The notes under the pieces are model-generated. The model did no database searches, was not told the origin of the DNA, and saw only the letters and a list, made by a program, of their open reading frames with translations. DNA of 64,000 bases from Ursus arctos. Taxonomy: Eukaryota; Chordata; Mammalia; Carnivora; Ursidae. Location of the stretch: NCBI RefSeq assembly GCF_023065955.2, contig NW_026623008.1:2237001-2301000 (forward strand), read 5' to 3'. Below are positions 1 through 15,500 of the stretch, piece by piece (the first letter of the stretch is position 1; every line of letters starts with the position of its first letter). A program made the translations under genes and the position numbers.

Positions 1-4802
<4,802 letters not shown>

Positions 4803-4806
4803 TCAG

Positions 4807-4812
4807 CACATA
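4807..4812. repeat. ERV target-site duplication, left copy
   Basis: cacata directly abuts the TG end of the left LTR and pairs with cgcata at 11544-11549. The single difference (a/g) is the change expected from CpG decay. Confidence 0.8.
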
Positions 4813-5276
4813 TGTCGTCACGCACGGAAATCAAGCTCTCAGACAAGGATCTGAGCGCCGTGCGGGACCGCGTCTGCGAGAGCAGCGCCAGCTGGATTCC
4901 GCACTGAGCATTTGTTCTTATCAGAAAAGCAAGGACAGATGCCTCCAGGCGTGGGACAGGAGTACAAAGGGGCAAATACCTTGAAGCCCTCGAGCTGCCT
5001 GCACTCTCCCAGACGCGCAGGCATGCAGAGCGGCTGTCACGGGGTAAGGGAGGAGCGGGATGTGCGCGCTGGCCATCGCCAGGTGCAGGAAGGGGCACTG
5101 GGAGTTACATTCTTTCCTGGCTCCTGACCTATGCCCTGTTCCTGGGGATCGTGGGATCCTGTTCCTTCCGGGCCATTGCGTTCAATACCCTGAGACCAGG
5201 AACGCTGCTGACTTTTCTGCTGCTTCCACACTCACTCCTTAGGGTTTACAATATACTTTCTAAGAATAACTCCACA
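4813..5276 (-). repeat. ERV 3' LTR (464 bp)
   Basis: Nearly identical to 11072-11543. In element orientation it starts TGTGGAG after the polypurine tract and ends GACGACA, i.e. TG...CA ends. It lacks a 10-bp tandem duplication present in the 5' LTR. Differences from the partner cluster in the first ~50 bases of U3. Confidence 0.93.
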
Positions 5277-5292
5277 GCCCCCCTTTTTGTTT
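5277..5292 (-). other. ERV polypurine tract
   Basis: On the minus strand the sequence AAACAAAAAGGGGGGC lies directly before the 3' LTR. This is the expected plus-strand primer site of a retrovirus. Confidence 0.85.
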
Positions 5293-6333
5293 AGTGGGAT
5301 ATGTAGGTGGGCTATTGAAGGGGGTGACGAGGATCTGCGTGGTTGCTACAAGTGTGTTTTGGGTCCTCCAGGCGGAACAGCAGGAGAGGCTTGCCTTGAT
5401 GACTGTAAAGAGAAAGGAGATCAGTATAAGCAGTACAGCCGTGTGAAACCAAGAGCGGGGTTTGAGTTCAGAAAACCAGTTTTTTGGATAGAGCTAGGTA
5501 GAAATGAAATTGAGAGCATTAATGGTAGCTTGTTGACTTTCTTGTTGGAGTTCCTGTATTTGTGCTTGTAACCTAAGTTTTAGGTTTTCAATGGAGAGGG
5601 ATGCCTGGGTGGCTCAGTCAGTTAAGTGTCTGCCTTTGGCTCAGGGCATGATCCCAGGGTCCTGGGATGGAGTCCGGCATCAGGCTCCCTGCTCAGCCGG
5701 GAGTCTGCTTCTCCTTCTGCACCCCCCCAGCTTGTGCATGCGCACTCTCTCTCTCTCTCGCTGACAAATAGAATCTTTAAAAAAGAAAAAAAAAAAAAAG
5801 ATTTTCAATGGACAGATTCAAGGAGGAGGAAAAGGCTTAATTAAGATGAATTTTCAGTTGCCCCCAAGACTTGCTGTAGGGAATTGAAGTAATGCAGTAG
5901 GATGTCAACTCCGAGTCCCAGGTTAATTGGGATCTGGTCCAGAGTGCTTGGTGATGTTCTCCTAACCAGACAACAGCGGCTTCTAAAGCCAGCAGTCTAG
6001 CTAAAATTTGTTAATTTCGACCTGTTCTTCTAAATCAGTTGTAGTGTTTTGCATATATGAATGCACTTGTTGTGCCCTTTGGAGGGAGGGAGCCAAAGAT
6101 GTGGCAGTGGTTGCCGTGGTAGCGGCTACAGCCCTGATGGCTAAGAGAGCTGCCAGTGGGATCCCTAAGACCTGTTCTGCATCACCCTGTGAGAGGTCTT
6201 TGATAGGTGTTGGTTCATTCTTCCTCCTCTCGGCTGATGGCATGCCGGCTGGTGGAGTTACCGACCTCAGGCTGAAGCGTGGAAGCCGGTGTTTGAGTTC
6301 CTCGCGCCAGCTATCAGCCGAGCGGGTGGCCAC
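5293..6333 (-). pseudogene. ERV env transmembrane (TM) remnant, SU missing, split by a SINE
   Basis: On the minus strand an open segment at 6333-6001 has a basic cleavage-like RRK, then an alanine/threonine-rich hydrophobic stretch resembling a fusion peptide, then a polar helix-like region. This matches the layout of the N-terminal part of a betaretroviral TM subunit. After the inserted SINE (5596-5801) the frame at about 5570-5300 shows a hydrophobic segment compatible with the membrane span, followed by a short tail reaching the polypurine tract. In-frame stops interrupt it. No surface subunit is recognisable between this and integrase, whose C-terminal frame overlaps 6333-6267. It cannot make an envelope protein. 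Confidence 0.7.
5596..5801 (+). mobile_element. SINEC inserted into the ERV env remnant
   Basis: A full SINEC with head, CT-rich microsatellite and A-tail sits inside the provirus. It is flanked by an 11-bp direct repeat TTTTCAATGGA (5585-5595 and 5802-5812). The target duplication shows it arrived after the provirus. Confidence 0.93.
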
Positions 6334-7165
6334 AGAGGACCTTGTGGAGAAAGTGCAGCAGCGTGACCTCTCCCCCAGGTGAGTAAAGGTGCCGGGCCAT
6401 TCCCCCGTGGCCGGCCGTTGGGCAGTCTATACCATACTTGCAGTTTGGGAAGGGGTTCCTCAACCCGAAAATGCTTTGAATGAGCCGAATTAAAATGTTT
6501 GTCTAGTTGTAAGTGATTAATAGTAAACAGTGCCTTCATTACTCTCATTTTGGGGGCCTCAGTTCCCCCTTTTTGTTTATGCAGTAGTTTCAAGATACTG
6601 TTGGCACGTTCAACAGTGGCTTGACCTGGAGGATTGTGGGGGAATGCCAGTGGAATGTGTGATTCCCCATGTATTTAGCAATTGGGTTATGCGATGGGGC
6701 ATATAAGCTGGGCCATTGTCTGTTTACGTTTTTTGGGGGATGCCCATTTTGGCAAAGCATTGCAAAAGATGACTGATGACATGAGAGGAGCTTCACCGCT
6801 CTGAGCAGAGGCCCATATATATCCAGGGTAAGTAGCAGTAGTAACAAATGAGGGGAAACGGGTCATGTCCATTTGCCATGGTTGATTTGTGGATAAACCA
6901 CAGGGACTGACTCCTCCAGGAAGATGAGCAGAAGAAAATCACTGGCGGTTGGGACAGAAGCGTGTGATGTGTTTTGCTTGTGAAAGAGAGACTGCCCCTT
7001 GGCTAAGAAAGGAGTGAGAATCCAAGGCAGAGGAGAATTAAGATCCAGTAAGTCAGGAATCCGCAAGATTGTGGCCCTCCGCAAGAGGCCCGGGTTGATG
7101 AGAACGACTGCCCGTGAAGGGCAAACAACGGGGAAGCCTGTGTTGTAACAATGACCGAGCTTCAA
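6267..7165 (-). pseudogene. ERV integrase remnant
   Basis: Minus-strand segments in shifting frames show the integrase order. There is a zinc-binding-like start, then a catalytic-core-like stretch including 'HGKWT', 'YIWASAQSGEA' and 'ALPKWASPKK'. A helix resembling the NPPGQATVERAN region follows, and then a C-terminal 'WYRLPNGRPRG' segment at 6593-6267. Several frameshifts and stops break it. I cannot confirm that the full DDE triad survives. Confidence 0.8.
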
Positions 7166-7880
7166 GAAACAGACATAGTAGAGGGCGGTTAGTGTGTGTG
7201 TTAAGAGCGGCGGCAGGGAGGTCCCAGTAATTGTGGGAGTCTGTTATTAGATCAAGAGGTGTTCGAGAAAAGACCTTTAGAGCAAGAATGGCAGCAGCCA
7301 GTTCTGCCCTGTGAGCGGATATGGTAAAGCTCTGTAGGCCTGTTTCCATTTATTCCTGTTTCCATGTTACAGCCCCTCCTGCGGCTGCTTTGGGGCTGTA
7401 AGAGCATCAGATAAGGGTTTATTAGAAATGAGAGAGTAGGAGGACAGGTGGAAATATTTAAGGCTCTGGATACGTTTATCTGAGGGCAATAGGAAGATAA
7501 ATTGACCCATAAAATTAGCCACTGCAGTTTGGAACTTTCCATCATGTATCCGTAGGTCGTGCTTTTCTTCTTTGCTGATGCCTAGTAGATATATTGGGGA
7601 TCAAAGCCAGTTAGCTGAATTATTCTTTTCCGACCCTCTCATAGGAGCTGCAATCCAAGAGAGAGGTGAGAGGCGACCCTGTGTTTGGGTTGGGCTGGGA
7701 GGAAAAGCCTTTCAAGAACAAGGCATTTATCAGGCAGAACTTGGCAGATTACCCTGTAAGGGGAGTGAGGGGTGTTCAAGGCAAGGACAGTTACGCGGGC
7801 AGAGCGATCTCTGCGGTCTGACAAAGTAGAGGTTCGTCGTTGGAATAACAGATCTCGTTGGTTTCCTCGAGGCGTCATCC
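7053..7880 (-). pseudogene. ERV RT connection and RNase H remnant
   Basis: The 7878-7639 frame resembles the RT connection region ('NTPHSPYRV', 'LFLPAQPK'). The 7349-7053 frame has the RNase H pattern SAHRAELAAAILALKVF, followed by LITDS with the conserved TDS, and later a GPLAEGHNLAD segment. Stops and frameshifts lie between them. The region corresponds to the C-terminal half of the pol polymerase subunit. Confidence 0.78.
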
Positions 7881-8053
7881 ATCGTGTGGACGCAGGGTTT
7901 GGATCTCCCTGTAATAAGTTAAAGAGGGAGGTCAGCTGGCAAGTAGGAATTTCTAGAGTGGGACGCAGCTGTGCCCAAGGAGTGAGCTAAAAGTGAAGTG
8001 GCGACGGAAAACGGACAGCGATCTGTCGAGCAGTGACTGTCTGCGACGCGAGC

Positions 8054-8660
8054 CTATACTCCAGATACTCCGTGGAGCTGCCGGTGGTGTTTTCTCAGGA
8101 GCGGTGAGCAAACCCGCGGCGGTGACTGAATCAATAAGAAATCGTAAACACGTACGGAGAAGGGTGTTATTATCTGAAGCAAGCAGATATCTTCCATGTC
8201 ATGATGAATCCGTATGCGTGGGAATCTATTTCTGGTGGGTTGAAGGGCTGCCCTGACAAAAGACTGACACCTGGGGGGGGGGCTCTTCTCCACCCCCGAG
8301 GCAGATTCTTCCATTGGTGTCTTTGGACAGCTCTGTGATTGTCGATCGTGGGGACTGAGAAGGCACATTTTTCTTTATCCTCGGGGTGCAAGGGGATAGT
8401 AAAGAAGCAATCTTGGAGATCAATCCCAATGAGACTGAGTTGAAGGGAGTAAGGAAGGATTTGGAAGACCAAACTGTAAGGGCCCCATGGGAATCATTTG
8501 AGCATTAACTGCCCATGAATCATGTAGCAGTCTTCATTTGCCTGACTTTGGGGGATACAAAAGAGAGGAGTATTCCGTGGGCTGGTCGAAGGTTCTCTAC
8601 GTCCAGGAGTTAATTCCACTCGGCTTAGTAGGGGTTTTAGTTTGTCCCCTTTTACAGGTC
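8054..8660 (-). pseudogene. ERV reverse transcriptase remnant
   Basis: Minus-strand fragments carry RT hallmarks in order: WRLLHD...AVNAQM near 8600-8520, then 'GIDLQDCFFTIPLHPEDK' with the first catalytic aspartate block near 8425-8370, then 'HQWKNLPRGW' near 8320. The region where YxDD should occur reads 'HHDMEDICLL' (about 8215-8180) and so lacks an intact YMDD box. Frameshifts separate the pieces. Not functional. Confidence 0.88.
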
Positions 8661-8771
8661 ATTGCTCCACCCACGCAGGGGGACCTGGTTTCCAAGACAG
8701 CTTGAGTGGGGGCATTTCTGCAGCAATGGCCGTCTGCATAAATCTGTTTGCAAGGAAAGATTCCATTGCTT

Positions 8772-9002
8772 TCATAAGTCTCTTCCCCAGAGAGAAACAG
8801 GGATGTTTGGGACAAAAGGTCTTGTGATGGCTCGGTGCCCTTCCATATCAGCGCATACAACAGCAAATTTATTTTGTAGGGGACTGTCTTGTCCCCCTCC
8901 TCTGGTAAGAGTTCGTGAAGTGGGCACAAGGGGAACTTCGGTTGGCCAGTCTTGGGCTTGAATGACAGGTGCGTTGGCCCCAGGATCTATTAAGCCTTTC
9001 AT
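8772..9002 (-). pseudogene. ERV protease remnant with altered active site
   Basis: The frame contains GLIDPGAN where retroviral aspartic proteases have LIDTGA, so the active-site DTG reads DPG (codons near 8987-8979). A downstream 'LWGRDLL'-type motif in the same stretch fits the conserved GRD near the end of retroviral proteases. The open piece is about 77 codons. Confidence 0.85.
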
Positions 9003-9114
9003 AGTTCTTTTTGCAATTGTAATTTGTAATGTGGGTCGTGTGTCCTGGATGGGCAGAGCCCAAAAGGCCTCCTGCTTCGCACTGGTACTGCCAAAGCCCT
9101 TATCATGTCTTTGT

Positions 9115-9498
9115 CTATTTTGACTGTTTGGGGGCCCAGTAAGGAAGCAGGAGCGACTGTGCTGCTGCGGTCTGTGGCGGTATTTCTGTATCGGTAAAAG
9201 AAGTCAATGTTATTTGAATTTCCCCTCTGTAATCGGGATCAGTAACCCCGGGGAGAATGAATATGCCTTGGATAGTTGTGCTAGAGTGCCCCAAAATTAT
9301 TCCTGCTTTTCTGGGTGGCAAAGGACCAACTATGCCTGTGGGGGCCTTTTTTGCTTCCCCAACCATTTTAAAGGTCACATCAAAGCAAGAGGCGGGTCCA
9401 GTCCTGCGCTGTCTGCAGCGAGCACGTCTATCACTCGGTGTCGTCTGGGGTGAAGGGGTTGTTGGACGTTTTGGGGACCCATGTCTTTGCGTTGACAT
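9115..9498 (-). pseudogene. ERV dUTPase domain remnant
   Basis: The frame shows dUTPase motifs: GHSS in place of the usual GRSS (motif 2), then 'GIFILPGVTDPDYRGEI' (motif 3). The preceding motif (DSAGLDP) lies in the neighbouring gag-frame open segment near 9400, so a frameshift splits the domain. A dUTPase between nucleocapsid and protease is characteristic of betaretroviruses. Confidence 0.85.
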
Positions 9499-10858
9499 TC
9501 CACATTTGGGCGTTCGGGTTCGAGGATTGGCTCCCGGTTTGCATGGGGGCTCGGGAACCAGCGCCCCTCTTCAAGTTTCCCAACGGGGTTTCCCTGCGAG
9601 TCGGACTTGGACTGGCATTGGTTAGCCCAGTGATAGCCCTTTTTACATTTGGGGCATTTTTGAGTGGGACGTTTCCGCTCTTGTTGTCGGCCTTGTTTCT
9701 GAAAACGTCCCTCTTTGCCGCATTTACAGCATTTTTGAGGTCTCAAAGCGGAGGCGAGCAATACTGCCCTACGAGACGGCGCCCGCATTTTGGCAGGCTC
9801 GCGTCGTTTCCACAGCGTTTGGGCGCTGGCCTCTTAATGGTGCCAGCCCCTTCTGGCGGTGCTGACTGGCATTTCCTAGGCCCGTTGTGTCGTCAGAAGT
9901 GTTTGTGCAGTTTGTCGTCTCTCTGTAAAGGTCATACAGGGTTCATTGGCTCCTTGCCGAACCGTAGCGAAGGAGCCAGATGGGGTCTGAGAATCTGGAG
10001 TCCGGGCCGTGTTAGGGGCCGCATCCGCTACTTGCCGACGTGCCCTTCGAACCACAGTCCTAGAAGCCCTTGGAATGGCGTGTTATTTGTCAGGTTGCCC
10101 ATGGCAGGTATCCGAGCAGCACCTCGAGATTCGTGCAGCCGTGAAGAATACGGGGTGGCGTTAACCACCATTTTGATTGATGTTTGCCGTGCCAAGGGGT
10201 CATGTCATCTCCACCGCCTGTCCCTTCCATAATGCCCCTCGTGGAAGTACTTGAGAGCCCGTTCTCGCGGCCGCTCCGAGGCTCCTGGAAGACCTGGAAC
10301 GTAAATGACCCCGGGGTGGCGCTCGTGCCTGGGCCCAAGGACAGCCAATGAAGCCTTCCTGTACTTGGGCTCCTTTAATGTTTTCTCCACCACGGAGAAG
10401 CAGGCAGTGTCCTTGACCCCTTTATTTTCCGCGCTAGAGAGGGCGGAGGAGGGGATCCATCGGGGGTTAATACTGGAGCCTCCGGTGGGGTGTTGGGGGT
10501 TCCATTCATCGGGGCTGTTGCCGAGACGGGGCGGCGTTGGCCGATCTGAAGGGGGAGGAGTGAGGTCCTGCCAACTAGATGGGGTGGGTTTTTTTCTGTA
10601 AAGAGTGGATAGCTATCGGGCAAAGATTCCATGTATGCAAATGAGAAGCTTTAAGGGGACCCAGTGCATTTTTCAGCCGTCTGCGCACACGTCCCCAGCC
10701 CTCAGCTGAGGAAGAGCCCTCGGGCGGGTCCCGGGGGCCAGCTGACCTATTACAGACACACTTGCGTTATGTCCTATCAGTTCCTGCCCCGTAGAAAGCG
10801 GCGGCCGATGCAGTTGCTCCCTACGGACAGCCTGTTGCTTACTGGAAGATGTTCCCAT
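9375..10858 (-). pseudogene. ERV gag remnant
   Basis: An ATG at 10858 starts MGTSSSKQQ, a myristoylation-type matrix N-terminus, about 190 bases after the primer site. A proline-rich section follows near 10530-10450, then broken capsid frames. Nucleocapsid lies in the 9788-9375 frame with two zinc knuckles. The first (9731-9690) has lost its His and last Cys; the second (9656-9615) keeps CX2CX4HX4C. Several frameshifts and stops interrupt the gene. Confidence 0.82.
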
Positions 10859-11051
10859 AACTGACGCGTTTATAACAGAAAAACAGATCAGAGAGAAATT
10901 GAAAGTAAAATTCCACGTGCCTGAAAGAAAGAGAAAAGCGAGTTCAATCGTGGCTCCGTGTCAGGCGTCAAGTGTTGTAGCGGACGTCGTTTCCCTTTCT
11001 CGGGCTTGAGGAGTGACGTGCAGGATGGGGATTATTTCGAGCCCTGAAAAA

Positions 11052-11069
11052 GTCCCTGTTCAGGTGCCA
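11052..11069 (-). other. ERV primer-binding site, tRNA-Lys3 type
   Basis: On the minus strand, two bases after the 5' LTR, an 18-mer matches the tRNA-Lys3 primer site at 16 of 18 positions, ending GAACAGGGAC. The two mismatches are transitions at CpG positions. MMTV and lentiviruses use the same primer class. Confidence 0.9.
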
Positions 11070-11071
11070 AA

Positions 11072-11543
11072 TGTCGTCAGGCACGGAAATCAAGCTCTCA
11101 GACAAGGATCTGAGCGCCGTGCGGGACCGCGTCTGCGAGAGCAGCACCAGCTGGATTCCGCACTGAGCATTTGTTCTTATCAGAAAAGCAAGGACAGATG
11201 CCTCCAGGCGTGGGACAGGAGTACAAAGGGGCAAATACCTTGAAGCCCTCGAGCTGCCTGCACTCTCCCAGACGCGCAGGCATGCAGGGCGGCAGTCACG
11301 GGGTAAGGGAGGAGCAGGATGTGCGCGCTGGCCATCGCTGGCCATCGCCAGGTGCAGGAAGGGGCACTGGGAGTTACATACTTTCCTGGCTCCTGACCTA
11401 TGCCCTGTTCCTGGGGATCGTGGGATCCTGTTCCTTCCGGGCCATTGCGTTCAATACCCTGAGACCAGGAACGCTGCTGACGTTCCCGCTGCTTCCCGTC
11501 ACCCCTTAGGGCTGACAATATGCTTTCTAAGAATAACTCCACA
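11072..11543 (-). repeat. ERV 5' LTR (472 bp)
   Basis: Partner of the LTR at 4813-5276. It contains a 10-bp tandem duplication (tggccatcgc, around 11328-11347) that is single in the other LTR, and is 2 bp shorter elsewhere. The outer end abuts cgcata, the right target-site copy (11544-11549). Confidence 0.93.
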
Positions 11544-11549
11544 CGCATA

Positions 11550-12140
11550 TATTAAAAAGAAAATATTGTTTCATTTAAGAATGTGTGTTACTAATTGTAT
11601 TTTTCCACTCGCATATTGCTTAGTGTATTTTTAATATTTTTATAAATTTTTTCCTTAGTTTATCTATTGAATGATGAATTACAGTCTTTACCTTTATGAA
11701 TTTACGATTCATTTAATGTTTTGTAATTTGTTTATGTCATTTTATTTATTTTTATTTTTTTAAAGATTTTTAAAATTTATTTGACAGAGAGAGAGCACAA
11801 GGAGGGGGAACAGCAGACAGAGGGAGAAGGAGAAGCAGGCTCCTCGCCGAGCAGGCAGCCCGACGTGGGGCTCGATCCCAGGACCCTGAGATCATGACCT
11901 GAGCCGAAGGCGGACGCTTCACCAACTGAGCCACCCACCCAGGTGCCCCAAGTGTATGTTATTTTAAATGCATTGGATGTTAAGTTGCCTTGGTATTTGT
12001 GTCATATGAATTGTGAGCCATTTTTGGTGAAAATACTGTTTTTATGTGAAATAAGTACGGATATGCTAGTATTGTTTTGTTTTTCTGGTATCACCAGCAC
12101 TAATCTTTGTTAAACTTTTCCTGTGTATCTTCCAGGTGGT
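11550..12140. other. Intergenic AT-rich stretch between ERV and CEP104 3' end
   Basis: AT-rich DNA without a gene. Part of it (11752-11949) is a SINE listed separately. The flanks are low-complexity T- and A-rich sequence with no recognisable coding potential. Confidence 0.6.
11752..11949 (-). mobile_element. SINEC, minus orientation
   Basis: Reads in reverse as head (TGGGGCACCTGGGTGGG...), B box (TCGAGCCCCACGTCGG), CT-rich stretch and T-rich end on the plus strand. Flanking words tatgtcattttat and tatgttattttaa may be an imperfect target duplication. Confidence 0.9.
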
Positions 12141-12171
12141 GAGGGCCGCTGTGAAAAGCAATGCAGACATT

Positions 12172-12525
12172 AGGCATGTGGTGGGCAGGAAGACGGCCCC
12201 CAGAGAGGTCCACGCCCCCCAGAACCTGTGAATGTGGTAGATTTTGCGGCACAGGGGATTTGAAGTATTTGGACCTCGAGATGGGGAGATGGTCTTGTGG
12301 GCCCAGTGAAACCACAGGGGCCTTACAAGTAGAAGAGGAAGGTGGAGGCCGAGAACCAGGGGGACAGCAGCGTGAGAAGCAGGGGTGCCTGGCTGGCCTT
12401 GCACAGAGGGTCCCCGAGCTTGGGAAAGTGGGCGCCTCTGGAAGCTGGGATGGCGAGGAGTGGATCCCCTCGGGGCCCCCACACCTGGCTGAGCCCCGAT
12501 CTTCGTCCCTGTGCTCGAGATAACT
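12172..12525 (+). mobile_element. Old MaLR/MLT1-type LTR fragment
   Basis: Carries the MLT1-like run 'gcccccagagaggtccacg...cagaacctgtgaatgtg', then 'gatggggagatggtcttgtgggcccagtg' and 'ccttacaagtagaagagga'. Heavily diverged. Identified by memory of the family consensus, so the subfamily is uncertain. Confidence 0.65.
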
Positions 12526-12539
12526 TGTGGCAGCAGCAA

Positions 12540-15500
12540 CAGATCCCTGCCGTGCCCTGTTCTGGAATTATTTACCTATTTGCACTCACAGAGCCCACCA
12601 GAGGCCTGCTTGGCCCTTTCCTGTGTTGTGTAGGAATTCTCTGTGTCTTTTCGGTACCAGTTCTTTGTTGGCCGCACGTTGTGAACAAATGGGTTCTGGT
12701 TTTCTGTTCCTGTAAAGGCGTCTCAATGCACCTTTGACACAGTCTTCATGATTGTAATGGAGTCAGGTGACCCATCGTTTAGCTGTTGTGTGTGTGTCTT
12801 GTTTCACACATCTCTACCTCATTCGGGAACAGGAAATACAAAACAGCTCCAGGTAGGTTACAGATGGCAGTGTTAAAAAGCAAACTTGTAAAACTTTCAA
12901 TAGGAAGAACATAAGTGGTGATTTTTTTCTGTTCCTGGCCCTGCTCCTGGCCTGGCCCCGCCCAGGCTGAGGTTCGGAGCCTGGACACCTGCCGGCTCCC
13001 CCTCCTGCCTCCCCCAGCCACCAGGGAACCCCCCACCCCAGTCTAGGATCCCGGCATTTGGTAAACAGCACTCCCAAGTTGCTCCCTACGCCATGGGGAG
13101 AGAACTTTATCCAGAACGCTAGCAGTGGTTCCTGCCATGTCCCCCACCTTCAGGCAGCACCCTGCACCCCTCCCTCTCCCGGACTGGTCCCGGGACACTG
13201 AGAGGAGCCAGGGACGCCTCTCCTGGGAAGTCCTCAACCTGCAGGACCGGGGCCACAAAAAGGCTTCGCTTGGGGATGAGCTCCTTCCGTGCACAAGGAA
13301 TTCCACCCAATGGGGCGTCTGACCTCAGCCCTGCCCACTCTCCCTGCCCCTCCCCTGCAATCCCAGCACTAGTGGGCTCAGGTGGGTGGGCCTGGGGCCT
13401 GGAAGCTTGGTGGAGTTCTGAGGTTTTCTGGGCAGGTGGGGGTCCATGCCTCAGTCTCCCTGCTTCCTACCCCTTGCAGGCACAGCCTAATGAGAGACGA
13501 AGGACTGTGGGGGTGCGCCTCCAATTAGGGGTGGGCTCCCTTGCCGAACTTGCAGACCCACTGGCCAGGCTGGGCCTCATCAGCACCATCTCCCCAGCTC
13601 CACTCTGTAAAGGGGAAACCGAGGCAGGGATGAGCTGTTGTTCACAGGCATCCCGGGTCTGATCCAGAGTTCTCATCTGGGCCCGCCGCCTTCCTGGTTT
13701 TTAAGAGCCAATATGCAACGGCAGGAACCGACACCCAATTCCAGCAGCACGCGGAAGGGCCCCTCCTCCCACGCCTCTGCAGGGGTGAGTGGAGCGCTTC
13801 TCTGGACCCTGTGCTCTTTTGTCCCACACTCTGCAGCACACACACTTGGCCCCTCCCCCACGCAGGTGCCCCAGTCACCAAAGGAAGAGAAAACGAAGTC
13901 ATTGTTCCATTGAAACTGCGATGCTGTCAGCTTTACGTTAACACGTGTTTGTGGAAGGGAAAAAACTGCGCATTAGAACTTCAAAATGGAAGCAATTCTA
14001 CAATTCGCTAAACAGAAAAGCTTAAAGTCACTCCACAGATGAACAAAGAAAATACTGCCTTTTTACTCATTTGAAAGCAAGATGCCGTCCCTCTGGCCAA
14101 GGGGACCAGGTGTGGAGACGTGCAGTGGGCACAGTGAGACCGTCTGAGGAACATTCTGATTTTCTCTCACAGGGTGAAGCTGGGCAACTGGTTCCTCCAA
14201 CCCACATGGGGCTGAGGGTCCTTCAGCTGGTTCAGCAGGAAGCTCGTGTGGACACGCACCCAGCATCCTGGGGGCCGGGCTCTGGGCTCTGCGCCCCGGC
14301 CTGCGCGCCAGGCCAGAGTAGACGACACTCCGTCTGCCTTGTAATTGTAATCTTGAAATAAAAGTGACAAAACATTTAGTGATCTTTTTATTTTGTTAAT
14401 ATGCTCAGGGTGAAGTGACCCCTAGGCCCTGAAGTAACAACAAAAATATATTAGTTAGATATTATAATTCTGGTACCCGAAATAAAGACAAATAGAAAAC
14501 TATGTTAAAACATTAAAAAGCTGTAAATTTTCATTAAAAGTATTTACATGTGTATTCTGATGCCAAATTTATAGACACATTTCTTTTAAATTAGCTTGAT
14601 AAAATATTCTGAAATATGAAAATAATAGAAATAAATAGTTAAATATCCACAACATATTCATGAATGAAAAGTCAATTATTAATTCCTGTTCTGAATTTAC
14701 ATATTTATTTATAAATGGCCAAGGGATCTTACAGTTCCTCCCAAATTTTTATCTTTTCCGTGTGGTTCCTTAATAGTGTATAACTCTGTAAGGCTTTCAG
14801 TAGCCATGAGTCACTGCCAGGGATCAAGAGAAATGCACGATTCTTCCATAACCAGCAACGCTGACTGGTCTTAAATGCACCTGATTTTGTTTGTCAATCA
14901 GTAAAATTAAATATTTTTACAAATATTTTTTAAGTTACAATATATAGAGAATAGGACATATGTATTTGAAAGTTTTGATCGGAGAGGAAGGAGTGATTCC
15001 TTCACTAACTCGTGTCACCGCGGCTCTAGTTACGGAAGCGGCTGGTCCTCGCGTGGAGGACGGGCCAGCAGGTCGAGCCACGGTTCCCAGAGCCAGGAAG
15101 CCTCATGCGTCATGGGCTGGCATCTGCACTCTGCTCGGTCCACTGAAGGTTTACGTGATTTCTCCCCATATACTTCTGATTTTTTAAGTGGTTATTGTTT
15201 TTGAGGGTAATTCTCTCAGTCTTATTCTTGCTGTATACGAGACGGTATTAGTTTGCCCAGATGGAGAGTGAGTCGTGCAAACTCACGGCCACCAACGTGA
15301 GTGTGCTCCGGGAGCACACTGCCCAAACAGCTGTTAGGGGTTTCCTAAAATCCATTTTGTTGTTTCACACGGTTGGGAATTAAACACATTTATACGCTAA
15401 CCATATAGTCCACATTTCATCCATTGCACCCAGTTCTCATGGGCATTCTGAAGGCCTGCCTGACGCTCAGGGGGACGGCCAAGTACGCCCCGGCCACAGG

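Larger units (their letters stand above)
4813..11543 (-). mobile_element. Endogenous retrovirus, betaretrovirus-like (class II), complete LTR-to-LTR but coding-defective
   Basis: A 6.7 kb provirus in minus orientation between LRRC47 and CEP104. Its 5' LTR is 11072-11543 and its 3' LTR 4813-5276. Flanking hexamers cacata (4807-4812) and cgcata (11544-11549) form a 6-bp target duplication with one CpG-type change; six bases is the usual size for class II elements. Primer site, polypurine tract, gag with zinc knuckles, dUTPase, protease, reverse transcriptase, RNase H, integrase and a transmembrane env remnant occur in the expected order. A dUTPase linked to protease and a Lys3-type primer site point to an MMTV-like betaretrovirus. 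All genes carry frameshifts or stops. It is shorter than a typical 8-10 kb provirus, mainly because the env surface region is missing. LTRs differ by about 15 substitutions in about 460 aligned bases by hand count. Confidence 0.93.

Noticed and set aside
6008..6382. Plus-strand frames inside the ERV, including 9438-10232
   Set aside because: Antisense shadows of the minus-strand gag, pol and env remnants.
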